Below, in pieces: positions 1 to 12,600 of a stretch of DNA of 64,000 bases. Under the pieces are notes generated by a model. That model was not told the DNA's origin. It worked only from the letters and a program-made list of their open reading frames with translations, and made no database searches. Positions within the stretch are counted from its first letter, which is position 1; every line of letters starts with the position of its first letter. This DNA is from Echinococcus granulosus (taxonomy: Eukaryota > Platyhelminthes > Cestoda > Cyclophyllidea > Taeniidae): contig NW_020170528.1 in NCBI RefSeq assembly GCF_000524195.1, positions 87,157 through 151,156 on the forward strand, in the 5' to 3' direction. Position numbers and translations under genes: made by a program.

Positions 1-3000
1 GACTGATCACCCTCTTCTACTTCTCATCATATGATTATGCTTAATTATGACCTCTGACACACCCTCCAACTCCGAAAAAAGGTAAGAACTTCTCCTGTTA
101 GCGTCATATTATGCAAAGTCAATTTTTTTTGGCAGTGCTTGGACTAAATCATGTCGTCAACAGATTGCTTGAGCTTTCATCTATGAAGATGGTACAGTTT
201 CTATATGAAATACCAAATCATATGACTTTGAAGGCTATATCTCAAAACTAATTTTCGCAACGGAAACCCTCATAGATGTTCCTACAGGTAAAGATCCAAC
301 GACGTGTAAGTCATAATTCACTTGTCAAAAAACCGAGTATGTGAAGAGTAAAGCAGGTTCTATTCACGTGCAATAGAACAGAAGAACCTATAAAAAAATA
401 AGGCAGAGAACAACTGAAATGCATTGGAGAATAACAGAATTTGTGCATTTTACTTAGACCAAGTAGAAAATGGGACTTTATTCCTAAAGTATCAAGTTCG
501 GTAATAAAATGAGTCCACATTGAGCAATGGCGCAGTTGAATAAGGACTACAAAAATAACCAAAAGAATTACAGGAAAGGTAAGCGTACTTATTTGCTTAA
601 ACGTGTGCGGATGATTCAAGGCGAGATCTCCGAAAGTCGGTGCAAATACCCAATCTATGAATCTACTACTGAAATCAACTTGAGTAGCAAATAGTTCGAA
701 GTTTGCTCCAAGAACAGGTCCGATCAAATCTCAACGCTGCAATAGCCAGCGAAACATGAAATTAACAGTATGGTTGAGCTCTTCCAAATCAATGCATACC
801 CAGCCCCCAAAACAAAAGGCAATATGCAGTAAAGCGATAAAGCAATTATGCTCTGTAGACGTCAAATTATTAGGATGGCTCTTGGAAGTCATAAGCCACC
901 TAATTTCGACGATAAAGCTCCCCATTACTGCACAGTAAAACAGTCTTCATAACTGTAAGACACGGGTTCTTTGTCTGTGAAGAAATTTTAATAAGAGGTA
1001 TTAAGAATGCACAGAAATGTAATAATAGGGAACCAATAAATACAAAAACAAACGATTGCAAAGTCAAACTCCTCGAACCGTTCGCCTTACCTTTCCCATT
1101 GGCACTAGTCAGTCCGGTATCGTTAAAATGGTGATGTAGAACTTTGCCACCAATTAGCGGAGAGCTTGACATTTGCCTGAGCCAAACAGAGTTCTCAATT
1201 CATCACCCGCATTTATGGAAGATCTTCTCCGCGGCTAGTTCTGGATATTAAAAGCATTGCGAAGGAACTTCAAACCACTAAGAGGCGGTGCACTCGTTTA
1301 CAGTGAACTAGGAAACAACTCCTTCATATTACGATCTCTGCCCCAAAGGAACTAGAAAAATAAAAAAGGGACGAATTGCAGACGTCCATGAGCTTCACAG
1401 AAAGTGATGAAAAGAGAAGAATGACAGTACAATCAAGAATGCAGAATCTTATTCAACATCATAACAATTAAAAACTTTCAAACAGTTGAAAATCAAGGCA
1501 AGATAAACGGGTAGATAGAAATAGTTAACAGTAAAAGTAAATGCTCATAAAAATCGGCCATTTTGTTTCTAACAAGCTTGTGGGAAAGACCGAACGTCAA
1601 AGAAGATGCTAATAAAAATGTTGCATAATGCCTAAGACATCCAAAATTCGCCGTTGCATAAAAGGACTGGAAAACAGCTTAATTTAATACAGGTACCTTC
1701 ACCTAATTGCTTAATCCAAGAGATATGACGAAAACTAGATAACAGTAACAAATCTGGTAGTCTGCAAAAATATGCTTTAAGAAAGGCGCTGACGTGCACG
1801 ATAACACTACTCACAATACACTAACACTCACCAAATGACGAAAACAGCAACACAACAAGAGCTTGACTGCTTTTAGACGCGTATTGAAGTAAAGGCAGTA
1901 AGTAAAACGAATGCTTTATCATAAAAAGATGGAAAATGCCAAATTTGGACAGCTGAATGCATTAATAGCTTCGACTGCAAACAGAATTCTTGGTTGAAAC
2001 CATATATAACTGGTTGAAACTACGCCCATTGTAGCATCCCAAGACTTCCCTGAAGACAAAAGAAGACACAATACTCGGGTAGAATATATATGTTCAGCAC
2101 AGGGAAGGCGTTTGGGCTACTGGCATAGCCCGAAGGCCAGTGCACTCAGCGATGCACAAGAAGGCAAATTCAGAAGTTCGAAAGTGGCGCCTCGCCAATA
2201 CCGAGGGAAAAGTCACCATAATTCTACACCTGTTGTTCAAAAAAAGTTAAAATACTTTTAGGAATAAAAACGTCAATGAATTGATTTACTTACAATATTG
2301 GAGTCCTTAAAAATTACAGATAAAGTACTGCTGCCCATTAAGATTCAACATGCTTGTTTGCCTTGAAAAATTACATTTTTGCGATAAAAATTAACGTTTT
2401 AAAAGTTTACCTGTATTGAGTGTTTTATTTAAACGAAGTTACTCATAGGAAATGAAAACTGAGGTTTGCAACGATAATGATACTGATGCTCCACTGACGT
2501 GGTCCGATTCATCTTTCAAGAGCGCTCACTTAAGTTTGAGCTTCTGTTTACGTAAGTCTTGGTGTTTGTGGATTTTGTTCGTTACTGCAGGTCCTTCACA
2601 TGGTCTTACGCAGTGTGAACTGTACTTCGTCTTTGTTTAATCTGACATTTCTGCTGTCAATGTTTTAGTTTACCAGGTGCCTTATTATAACCTGCCTAAT
2701 TAACTTTGTTTTATCGGCATGGCACTTTGGAAATTGAAATAAGTCGTTGCCTTACTTGTACTGGGTATAATTTGGCGTCGGTTTAGCATCCTTTCTAGCC
2801 ATTGGGCTTTTGTGGGAATTTGGTTCCTGAAGTTGCGTATTATAATGAAAGTGGTCTTAGGATTCGACACAATATTTTGAGCTCATGGTGTAGAATTTGG
2901 TCACGGGGATCTTCTTTAACAAATTTCGGCTACGTAAAACGCCTTTTGTGAATGCTTTTCTAGAGGAACTCATTACAGCATGTAGGAGGTCGTGAATGAT

Positions 3001-5099
3001 TTTCCTAGATTTTTTTCATCTTACTTCACAGTTCATGACATACTAGGAGCTATGGCTATTTGGATTCCATCAACGAGTTCTAACGACCACGCACTAAGTG
3101 AAGTTTAGAAACTGGGTGCAGAGCCGATAGCGTGCTGCTCTATATAGTCTACCTTGCTAGTCATTTCGGCACAATTACCTGCTCCCGCTCAAGACGGGCG
3201 CTTAATTAATGACCTTTGTACGGCATCTAGGTTGCATGCAATCATACGACAAGTAATTCATATTCTCTACTAATGGCCTCTGTGGTACAAGCGACAGATG
3301 TTATTTATCATATTGGTTTGTTTCTGTTTTCAAGCAGGTATTATGCTCTGTTCTTAGTTTTTGCGGCTCGTGTTTTTAGCCTATTCAATTTCATCATAAT
3401 TTGGGAGACATAGCTTTTCATTAAGAAATCCAATTATCCGCTCTGCAGTGCGGCGGTTTTTAAGCCCTAATAAATGTGTCAGAGACAATCATTTTTGAAG
3501 TATCATCGTACCACTTTTCTTGTCACTGCAGTTTATTTTGAAGTTCGATTCTTTGGAAATGTGTGTAATTCATCCTCATCAAACCCTCTCATTTATTCAT
3601 TAACTTCCCAATTGGTCAGTTATTTTACCACTAATAAACCGTATCATCATTGCAGGAACCTTATCGGTTTTGATCAGTGCTAGCAACGGGAGAGTGGTTT
3701 GTGTATTAGCGAGGGCTTTTGGTTTATTCGTTAGAATTTTTCACTGTCCTTCAAATTGTGGATCAGGTGGAATTCTCTTTGCTAATTTTCCTAGTGTCGT
3801 TTTTTATTGTGCTTTTCTAATTTGTTCCTTCTGTATTATCTTGCTGATTCACTTCCACTGTAGTGGGTGGATGTCTTTAATTACTTTGATTTCCTATTCT
3901 ACCACTAATACACTCCCGTGATTGTTAGTGAAGTCTCTGATGGTGATTGGGTGGCTAGATTTGTATGTACTGCTGATGTTCTGGTGAAAAGGACTTGCTT
4001 TTGTAGCCATAAATCGGTTACTGTGGTGATGTTTTCCAGTGCTAGGTGATAGTTTTTATCCAGGTAATATTCGACGTTCATGTCTCTTGCCGGTCTAGCC
4101 CCATACTCAAGATGGTAAGGCGGGGGGGGGGGGGGCAGTGGAAGTGAATGTGTGCATAGGGCAATGGTGGTAAAGCCCCTTACGAACGGTGACGTTATAC
4201 TCATAATCGTAAATGTCTACTCGTACTGAAGGTTTTCAACACATTAGGTTCGGTGTGGGACGCCCAACCACCCAGCGGTGAGATATTGGTTTGGCGCAGA
4301 CGTTTTAGGTACGGCCCTACCTCCGTGACGTTTCAGGCTACGGTGATTCACTTTCTAAACCGCAACCCAGATGGTCATCCCTGTGAACATTCAGCGCTTG
4401 ATGCCCCTAATTATGCACAACTGCAATTGCACAAGAACCAGATCTCTGTGGAAATGCTGAACACAACAGCATCATTCACGAATGCTTACAACTTTGAAAA
4501 ATGGCTACACGCTGGGTAACAGGACGGCTTTACGCTTTCAATCAGTACAGTAAAATGACTGCTAAGCTGAAATAAAGGGGCGTTTAGGCAAGGAAGATAA
4601 GGATCTCCTGGTTTGCATTACTAGCTGGGTGGAAACTTGGGTATGAATTCGCCATTTAACTTCGGAATCAAAGCGGACATGGAAGCAATCAGAACTTGTG
4701 GATTCACCATCGCAATTGCGACACTAACAAAGAAATGGTGCAGACTGTGCTAGGGTGCATTTTTTGCGCTGGAAATCCTTATTATGCTAAATTTTTACAG
4801 GCATGGTTTAATAGCTGGGATCACTAAATACGGCTTCCGTCTCTTGTTTCGATTTGACTTAGTCGGCTTTGCACTAGCCCCTATTCCTTTTCACTTCAAC
4901 TTGGATTGTAGGATTGCGTCCCGTGGAAAGGAGTTGACTGTAGCCTCATTAAACTACTCGTTTCCACCATTTATCAAAATCGTCATTTTGCAGCCAATAC
5001 GCCATGGTGCTAATGCTTGAAGCTTACTTTTTTGGGGTTGGTTGGAGTAACGTCCATCTGTGCCATATGCTGCAGTTATAAAAATCGGACAAGTGAGCA
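1..5099. other. Gene-poor flank, no supportable gene
   Basis: I see no exon with convincing codon usage, splice sites or protein similarity on either strand. Reading frames here are short and have the composition of non-coding AT-rich DNA. The plus-strand frame at 4253-4519 is slightly richer in GC and opens after an AG, but it shows no recognisable motif and I do not call it. A run of 14 G lies at 4122-4135. Confidence 0.5.
4122..4135. repeat. Poly-G/poly-C homopolymer run
   Basis: Fourteen consecutive G on the plus strand. It creates a proline-rich artefact reading frame on the minus strand. Length may be unreliable in the assembly. Confidence 0.9.
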
Positions 5100-5417
5100 A
5101 TGTCATTGGGGCTGCCAGAGGCGAAACCGGACACGATGGAGGAGATTTTCTCGGAGAAGTGTCAACGTATCGAGCTGGAGGCCTACAGTCTCTACCACTT
5201 TGACGAGTTGGTGATAGACGGACGCAGATACCAGTATCGCCTTTCCACCAAAGGTGACGTGATGACCGTGGTCTGTAGACTGGCGGGCCAGGATCTCCTT
5301 CTCGTCTCTGTGTGGACCAATATGGAGCACGAGAATCGCATCCGCGAGATCCACCAACACATCCTGGAACGCGAGAAAGCCACCCCTCCTCTTGACCCCA
5401 ACCAAGGCCGGGGTTAG
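5100..5417 (+). CDS. Uncharacterised 105-residue protein, or last exon of one
   Basis: An open frame of 106 codons with a strong G/C preference at third positions, in contrast to its AT-rich surroundings, so I take it as coding. The ATG follows an in-frame TGA six bases upstream, so it is either the true start of an intronless gene or the beginning of a terminal exon. The product is hydrophilic and mixed alpha/beta: a basic/acidic N-terminal part with two Cys, a central stretch alternating hydrophobic and charged residues (about 35-75), and a C-terminal charged helix rich in Glu, His, Arg and Ile, ending in a Pro-rich tail. There is no signal peptide or membrane segment. I do not recognise the family. 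Two long minus-strand frames overlap it and are shadows caused by its GC-rich codons. It is convergent with Notch, whose stop lies about 2.3 kb to the right. Confidence 0.55.
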   Translation: MSLGLPEAKPDTMEEIFSEKCQRIELEAYSLYHFDELVIDGRRYQYRLSTKGDVMTVVCRLAGQDLLLVSVWTNMEHENRIREIHQHILEREKATPPLDPNQGRG

Positions 5418-7707
5418 GCATTCTTCGTCTACTTTGACCATAATAGTAGACGTTATAATGTATAAGAATACAGGCCTAGGTTATTAATGTTGCCAGGCAA
5501 TGCAGAACTCCCAATCGAGCTACACTTAAAGGGCTTGTGTAATGTCACATATCGTTAGGAACAGATAGTCCGTCGCATGGTCTACGATACTCGACAGTCA
5601 CTCTTCCACTTCAGCTATCAGGCTCAGTAAACTTATCCACGGAGCAGGAATGACGCTATTAAAATCTTATGCAGTTTCACTAATCCCACTGTGGCTCTTC
5701 AGTGTTTTAACCATCCGCGAAAGATATGTTATTTCTCTAAGCCTTAAAAGCGGCATTCAGTCCTTGAAATTGGAATGGTTATTCGTCTAAAATAGGTTGG
5801 TTACGATGGACTGAATACAACTTGTCGTCTTGCTATCACAGATGAGGATAAGCTGAAGTTTCACAGGCGCTGGAATCGCCATTAATAAGCACTGATTTGG
5901 ATTTAGTCGATCCGAGTTGGAGGTCATTGCGTAGATTCAATCGCCACTCTTGTAATGGACGCCTACGTGTCACTGCCTCTACTGGTGTCAACTTCAGTGA
6001 ACCATCTCATTTCCTTTTTTCAGACGGTTCAACCGCACCGACATTCAAAGGTTTTGTTTTCAACCGTTTCTACTAATATGGACAGGGTAAATTTGTGCTT
6101 TTTTTGTTAAAATTACTTTCAATGACCTACTCTTTAGCCTTTCTCCTCCCCTTCCAGCCAGCCGCACGTCGATTTACTTTCACTGTGAGTCGGCGGTTTT
6201 GTGTAAATAGACTGTACCAACGCCCACTAACTTTATATGCATTTAAGCTGTTCCTCGTTTTAATATTTGTAAAATATACGTTTTTTATAGGATTCATCCC
6301 TTCTCCCTTGACGTAAAGAGCATTTGCGTTGTTTGTTGCGTTTTTAGTCTTTTTAATCAGTGCATCTTGGTGTATATCCTTGAAAGTCATCGTCAAGACG
6401 GGATGTTAACCTAGAATGAGGAATGGGTTAGGACAGATCATATTTCATCTATTTATTGTTGATAGTCCTATGATACCAAACCAGCTTCCTTGATTATAAA
6501 ATGCAGCTTTAATTATAAAGAAACTATCTTCCTTGACCCTGGGAAGTTGGGGATTGTTCCGAGAGTTCATTGGTTCATGCATGAAATGTAAACTCTTACT
6601 GATACTGATATTTGAGCGTAGCATACAAAGGTGCAGAAGATCTCAACTTTGCTGTCTCGTTCGTGAGTTCTGCGTCTGAGACATGATTCGAACGCTTCGA
6701 AGGTACCTCTCATAGAATCACCATGTCAATGTCGACATCTTTGAACAGCGACAGGTGAGTTCTTTTCCGTCATTAGGTGTCATCCTCTTGTTTGTCAGAT
6801 CCTGCTCAATTTTTCAATTGTTGAGTGAAATTTGTTGTTGCCCTCAGCTAAATCTGTAGATCTAGTCCATCACAGTTCACTGCTGTTTCCTTTTGGCATC
6901 TTCAGGCGCGAGGGTCCTTTTTTTCCCGTGAGAAGCGATGCAAATGGATTCAGAAAGTATCGGATAAGAGACCAAGAGGTAGTAGTAGTACCTTCAAGCT
7001 TAGTAAATCAAGTTGACGCATAATTGAGCACTGAATACCAATTTGAAAGTCATGGCGACAAACAACTTCAAGTTCCCTGTAATTCGTCATTACAGTGGGC
7101 CACTACCTACCATCATGGCTTCCAATTCCCCAGGCAAACGACATCAAGCTTTTAGATCGTAGGTCGCAAGACGATAGATCACGATCTATAGGACTCGTTA
7201 CAGAAACAAAGGAGGTCCACGGATTCGACGACCACCTTGATGGCATGTTTACAGCCTTTCTGCTGTGTGCTGGTGCCAAACCTTCTTCCATACCCACGCG
7301 CCTTATTGCGTGCCCAAACCACCTTCATCATCATCATTCAGTCCAGTTCCGCAAATAAGGCAACCAGACACGTAGAGCAGACTTATGAATATATTTATAG
7401 TGATGCTCTTTGCACGAGGACAAGAGAAAGAAGAAATACCAGTGTAAAGGGCTGAGTTGACAGGTGTGAGCGAGTAAGTATACAAGGCGTGAGATTCGAC
7501 ACTTGTCTGTTCTTCTGCGGTCTGTCTTTCATTCTGATTTTAGAGTTGGGGTCACGCACGTATTTCGAGTAGTAGTGGTATATGTATATACACAGGAAAG
7601 AAAGTAGGGAAAGGGAGAAGAGGAACCTATTCCATGTCTTCTACGTCAGCTGCCACAGAGCCGAAATGCGATGGTAGAATGGCTAACCTTCCATTAGCCA
7701 ACTAACT
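5418..7707. other. Convergent intergenic region / Notch 3' flank
   Basis: Between the end of the small plus-strand gene and the Notch stop codon (minus strand). No further exon is apparent. The right-hand part should contain the Notch 3' UTR. The nearest perfect AATAAA on the minus strand that I see is at 6452-6457, about 1.25 kb past the Notch stop, so the polyadenylation site is not settled. Confidence 0.4.
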
Positions 7708-9615
7708 TTACAACTGCACCACGAACATACCCCGTGATGAGGGCTGGCTACCAGTCACGTAGACCGGCGCACGACCATTCCTCGTTGTTGAACACAGCCC
7801 ATTCGGTTGAACTTGAGACTGCTGTTGTTGTTGATGCTGCTGAGGTTGGGGTTGTTGTATCGGTGGTGGTGGTGGTGGCCGTTGTTGCTGCTCCTGGTAC
7901 TTCCTTTGGTAGATTTGTTGTGTCTTCTCATATCCATTTATGCCAGGGAACGGAGCCGGGAACTGCGGCTCACCTCCGTTGTTGTAAGGATAGTTTTCAA
8001 CATACCCTCCCCCTCCTCCTTGCTGTTGCTGCTGCCAATAAGGTGTCGTCGTAACCGGTGGCGATATCTCCTTAATACTTGACGGAGCCATTAGCGGTGG
8101 ACTCCACGTGGACGGCGTCTGCGGGGATATCCGATCCTCCTGTTTCAGTACCCCGCTGCTACTGCTACACACCGAAGGATCGGGTTTAATGGCGTCATTG
8201 CAAAAGGACTTTTGGTGCCACTTTTCACTTCCCGCTGCAGTTGTAGTTGGGATATCTCCAGGAGGGGAAATTTGGGAATTTTGGTAGTGTGGAGTGTACT
8301 GCGTTGATGAGGTGGCGTTGTCCGTTCCGCCTAGAGCTGTGTCCACCTCAGAGCCAGTGGCCTCTTCCTCCGAGTTGCTGGAGGTTGCAGAACTCTCACT
8401 GTCTCGTCGTTCCTTTACGGCTGGATGGCGAGATGTTGAAGCTCCTGAAGACGAGGGATTCCTCCTCTGCTTATATTCCATCAATAGCGCTAGCATTCGG
8501 TTGAAGCCCCGGGATTTTGCCTCGCTTATTGGAGAACTGTCGGTGTAATCGAAAACATCGATCACCGCATGATGTTCCAGCAGGATTTGTGCTGCTTCAA
8601 GAGAGTTTTCCCTTACTGCCAGCATAAGTGGAGTTCTGTCACAGTCGTCTCTTGCCTCCAGCATTCGTGAAAATCCTTTCGTGTGCGAGATGCGAGTTAG
8701 AAGCGGTGCTGCATTCAAGACTGCCGCCCAGTGAACAAGATTTCTACCCGTCTCATCGACACCTTGAATGGAACAGCCCTCATCCAGCAAGAGTTTGGTG
8801 ACCTCTGTGCACCCAGCTTTAAGAGACACCATCAGCGGTGTTGATCGTCGAGACTCCACGTGCCTTGTGCGTCGTCGAGCTTCTGTGGAAGGTTTTTCAC
8901 TAGAAGCTCCTGCACTTTCCGCGGTGGATACCGGAGGTGCAGACTGAGAACTAGCAGCACTTCTACTGCAGGTAATCGCCTCTCTTTCTAACCGATACAG
9001 CGCGGTGGTAGTTTCAAGACCGTCAGTAGCTGCCGAGGCTGTCAGGGGAGATCTGCCATCTTTGTCCAGACAGAGAAGAGCGAGAGTTTTCTCAGCTGAA
9101 GCCGCAGTACCCTCTTCAGAAACCAGGGTTCCACAAAGTCGACGAATCGCTCTTGCACCGACATTCATCCGGGCAGCAAGGTGGAGTATTGTCTCCCCAT
9201 TTAAGGGATTCCGTGTGGTAACGAATGAATCCTGCTGTTGAAGCTTCTCCACCCCACTGCTGATGCCACGAATCGTGGAGGTGGTTCCGAACATTGCTTG
9301 GTCAAAATCAGAGGCCTCCATGGTTGAAAAGGATCGTTTGAGATGGTGTTGATGCATGTACTGTTGTTGGGGTGGTGGGGGAGGGGCTAGGGAGTGCTGA
9401 CTGCCTCGTATCACCACCTCCAGTTTGGAAAGTGCCTCGGGGCTGAGGGTATGAAGACCGTCGGAGGCTCGAATGGTGCTGGTCAACTCCGCAGTGACGG
9501 CAGTGGCAGGATCAGTTTGTTGAAGAGGACGGGCATTGGAACTTTGGAGGGTGGTGTAGCCCCGCTGGTAGCTTTTCTGGGGCAGGAGACTGTGAGACTC
9601 ATCTTGGTAGCTTTC
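7708..9615 (-). CDS. Notch: Notch exon: ankyrin repeats and C-terminal tail
   Basis: A 1,908-bp terminal exon. After about 110 residues rich in Gln, Pro and His, ankyrin repeats start at [11 protein letters not shown], with further repeats carrying [13 protein letters not shown] and T-P-L-M-L-A cores. The tail is rich in Ser, Thr, Pro and Gln, with an acidic Ser/Glu stretch and T-P-S-T-W-S-P-P that could serve as a degron or phosphorylation region. It ends F-V-V-Q-L then TAA. Polyglutamine and polyproline runs in the tail are coding. Confidence 0.93.
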   Translation of the reverse strand, partial: ESYQDESHSLLPQKSYQRGYTTLQSSNARPLQQTDPATAVTAELTSTIRASDGLHTLSPEALSKLEVVIRGSQHSLAPPPPPQQQYMHQHHLKRSFSTMEASDFDQAMFGTTSTIRGISSGVEKLQQQDSFVTTRNPLNGETILHLAARMNVGARAIRRLCGTLVSEEGTAASAEKTLALLCLDKDGRSPLTASAATDGLETTTALYRLEREAITCSRSAASSQSAPPVSTAESAGASSEKPSTEARRRTRHVESRRSTPLMVSLKAGCTEVTKLLLDEGCSIQGVDETGRNLVHWAAVLNAAPLLTRISHTKGFSRMLEARDDCDRTPLMLAVRENSLEAAQILLEHHAVIDVFDYTDSSPISEAKSRGFNRMLALLMEYKQRRNPSSSGASTSRHPAVKERRDSESSATSSNSEEEATGSEVDTALGGTDNATSSTQYTPHYQNSQISPPGDIPTTTAAGSEKWHQKSFCNDAIKPDPSVCSSSSGVLKQEDRISPQTPSTWSPPLMAPSSIKEISPPVTTTPYWQQQQQGGGGGYVENYPYNNGGEPQFPAPFPGINGYEKTQQIYQRKYQEQQQRPPPPPPIQQPQPQQHQQQQQSQVQPNGLCSTTRNGRAPVYVTGSQPSSRGMFVVQL

Positions 9616-12600
9616 CTGAGTTTTGATAATGAAAGAGAAAAAACACTAGTTGATAATACACCAGCATCTTCTAGCTCTCCTGCAACATCAATGATAGCAC
9701 TTGCAAACTTTCACGAGTAATGATACCTCCAAGGCTCATTCAAACTATACTAGCGATGACGCGGCCACCTGAATCGCCTACGACTTTGTTAATGTTTTTT
9801 TAGACAGGTGCGTCCTTTTAATATTTTTAATGGTTGGTGTAGTCTAGATACCCCTAATCAAGATGACAGACAACCGTGGCACGGAATGCATGATTGGAAC
9901 AGCAGAGCAGACGTCAAAGAAGGAAAAACGGGCTCGCCCACATCTACTCGTGCGTAGGGATTCACGCACAACATAGTAATGATGGAACGCTCAGCCACCC
10001 AGTTAGGCATGTAAATGCTGTAGATGTTTCAACGACATTCAGGCGTCGGTACGTCAGTGACGATTAGCTCCATGATACCTTCGTTTCCAGCCTACGACGG
10101 AGTAGCCATGTCTGTAAAACATCCGGCTAATGCATGAAATACCTACTCCTGGAGACCTGATCGACACAGCTTGTCTCGAAAATGTTAAAGACAAATATTT
10201 CTATGGGGACGGTAAACACAAACATGTCCGATTTCGAAAAGGAGACCTCAAGAAAGTAATGAAGTGGGCTGGCCTATTATAGTTCAAGCATAATCATAAG
10301 TCTTAAAACTAACAGAAAACTTTCGTTGAAAATACAATAGAGGCGATTTGGGAGCGTTATGATTAATGAGATGAATCCAGGAGAAGTAAACTTTCAGAAC
10401 TCTTAAAGATTGCTAAAAACCTACAGTTGTTGAGGGTGAATATCGAGCCCGTTTGCCGCCTGGCTGAAGTAGATCTTCCAGTTGTGAGGCAGTAGTCTTG
10501 GCAACAGACTTGTGGCCTTGTTGAAGAAGGATGCCAGGATCTGTGGAGAGCGCGGGAGCTCTAGAATGTCCACCACCAGAGCCGCTGCCTCCACCACCAC
10601 TGGAGGAAAAGAAAAGGGATGGCGGCGACCAGATTCCGTGGGTTCGGACTCGTTTACGCGCCTGTTTCCAGGGTCGACGTTGAATCACGATGAAGACGAG
10701 GAGGATAATTACGGCTGGAGGACAAAACGATGCTTTCCTCAGTTGTGCGTTTAACTACGATGCCACTAATCCCTCAGCCCTTTCGTTCGGGCAGCATGCC
10801 TTAATAATGTGTTCAGAGATAACCGTAGTCTACCATCTATAATGCGACTAGATGCGCTTATATGAGCTGGGCCTCTTTTTTGCATAATTTACTTCACTTC
10901 CCCTCCCTTCAATTTAAAATGACAATTGTGACAATAGAAGAGACAATGATAGCGAAAGCAGCAGAATTGGCAATTTTGCATACATACGAATGCAAATGCA
11001 CTCTACAACACCAAAGACGGCGGTCGTGCTGAGGCTTCTGCCTTTTGCTGCCCTCAGGAACTGCGAATCCTAGGGGGGCTGCATAATTTGGGCTTCTCCC
11101 TTATCCTCCCCCCACCCTCCACTTGTCGCAAACCGATAAATAAAGAAACCAGACAATTGTGGCTGTCTTGACGTGGCTTTCTACACACCAATAAAAATGA
11201 GACACTTGATGCAATGAGTAATGAAGTAAGGTGCCGGTACCCCCCTCCTGGCCACTTTTGATTTCTTGACTCTTGTAAAATCCACTGTGCAGCACTAGTT
11301 TTCCTCCTGGATAAGTTATTTACTGAAGGAAGCGGTCTATGTTGGAAGGATTGCGTTTCTGAAAAAGAAGACGTTAATTCTGAAACAGGGATATTCGACA
11401 CATGGGGGATCTACAGATAAGATCACGATGACAGGTGTAGTGGAATGGGATATATCTAAGTAATATGGAGTGTGGATTAGCAGAAAGGCTGGAGGAGGCT
11501 ACTACTTAAGTAATATTGCAGCGATAGAGAAATTTTGTTGTAAACCCGAGTGTTTAACATTCAAATAGTATCATGAGTAATTTTAAAGAAGCAAGACCCC
11601 CTAAAATTATTTACTAATCTTAAAAAGCGATTTAGTGTGCAATTTTCCCCAAAGATGTGACTTTATGATACTTACCTACAATATAGGTGGGTTCGTTAAA
11701 AACCCATCGGCTTTATCCGTCGGAAAACGCTTTGTCTATAAGGAAATGAACAAATTCGACCTGGTCACTTCCACTTATTCCTCCTGCCATCCAATCATGT
11801 GACTGTCTGCTGGTATTGGAGCGGGCTATGCTGCAAACATCAGACAACCTAGACTGACTTCACAGAGAAATTAATGAAAAACCGCGAGGTGCTCTTCTTC
11901 CCCTGCCACAGTGATCACTGCGTGCCTCGGCTCCAAGTTGATCCTACCTGCTGAAATGCGTGAGATCAAGCTGCTATTGGTAGATGGAGAAGTTGAGTGA
12001 CACTTTGAGTGTAGAAGAATGTGCATGGTTAACTCAGGTAACAGTAAACATGGGGCTATTCTGAAGTCGCACAGATGAGTAAAGAGACACCAAGGTGCAC
12101 AGACCGCATGAAAAAACTGCAAATTTTATCATCAAACAGGAGATACAAGAGAGTCACAAAAAGTGTCAGTCACCTCAACCCCCCTGCCATTCCTCCGACT
12201 CTCGGAGAAGTCGTGCATCACAACCCTAATGTTCGAGTGAATGAACAAATGGAAGGAGAAGTGGTAGGGGAACACATCCAGGCCCTTTCTTACATCCAAA
12301 CAGAGGGGCGAGGGGGGACGAGAAGCGAAAGCCCGGATTCTAGGTGGGTCTGTGCCCATATGCATTACGCTTATCATCGCGCCTGAACGCCGTGGTTACA
12401 AAGAAAAAAGGCCACCCTTTCCGCCTGTTTTTCCCCTCTAACCGCATACACCATAGTGATAAAAAAAGCACGATGTAAAATACTGGAAGAGGATACACAT
12501 AAAACATGGACGCAATGACCAGCCAGCCGGTCGGTTGTACACACACACACACACACGCAGCTGTTCGTACCTTGAGAAAGTGGTTTTTTAAAGCCCCTCC

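Noticed and set aside
3905..4204. 99-codon minus-strand frame with a poly-Pro run
   Set aside because: Created by the poly-G homopolymer; no family signal.
4954..5441. Two long minus-strand frames over the 5.1-kb gene
   Set aside because: Shadows of a GC-rich plus-strand frame; the plus frame has the better third-position pattern.
7734..9241. Several plus-strand frames opposite the Notch ankyrin exon
   Set aside because: Antisense shadows with repetitive Val/Leu composition caused by polyglutamine and polyproline codons.
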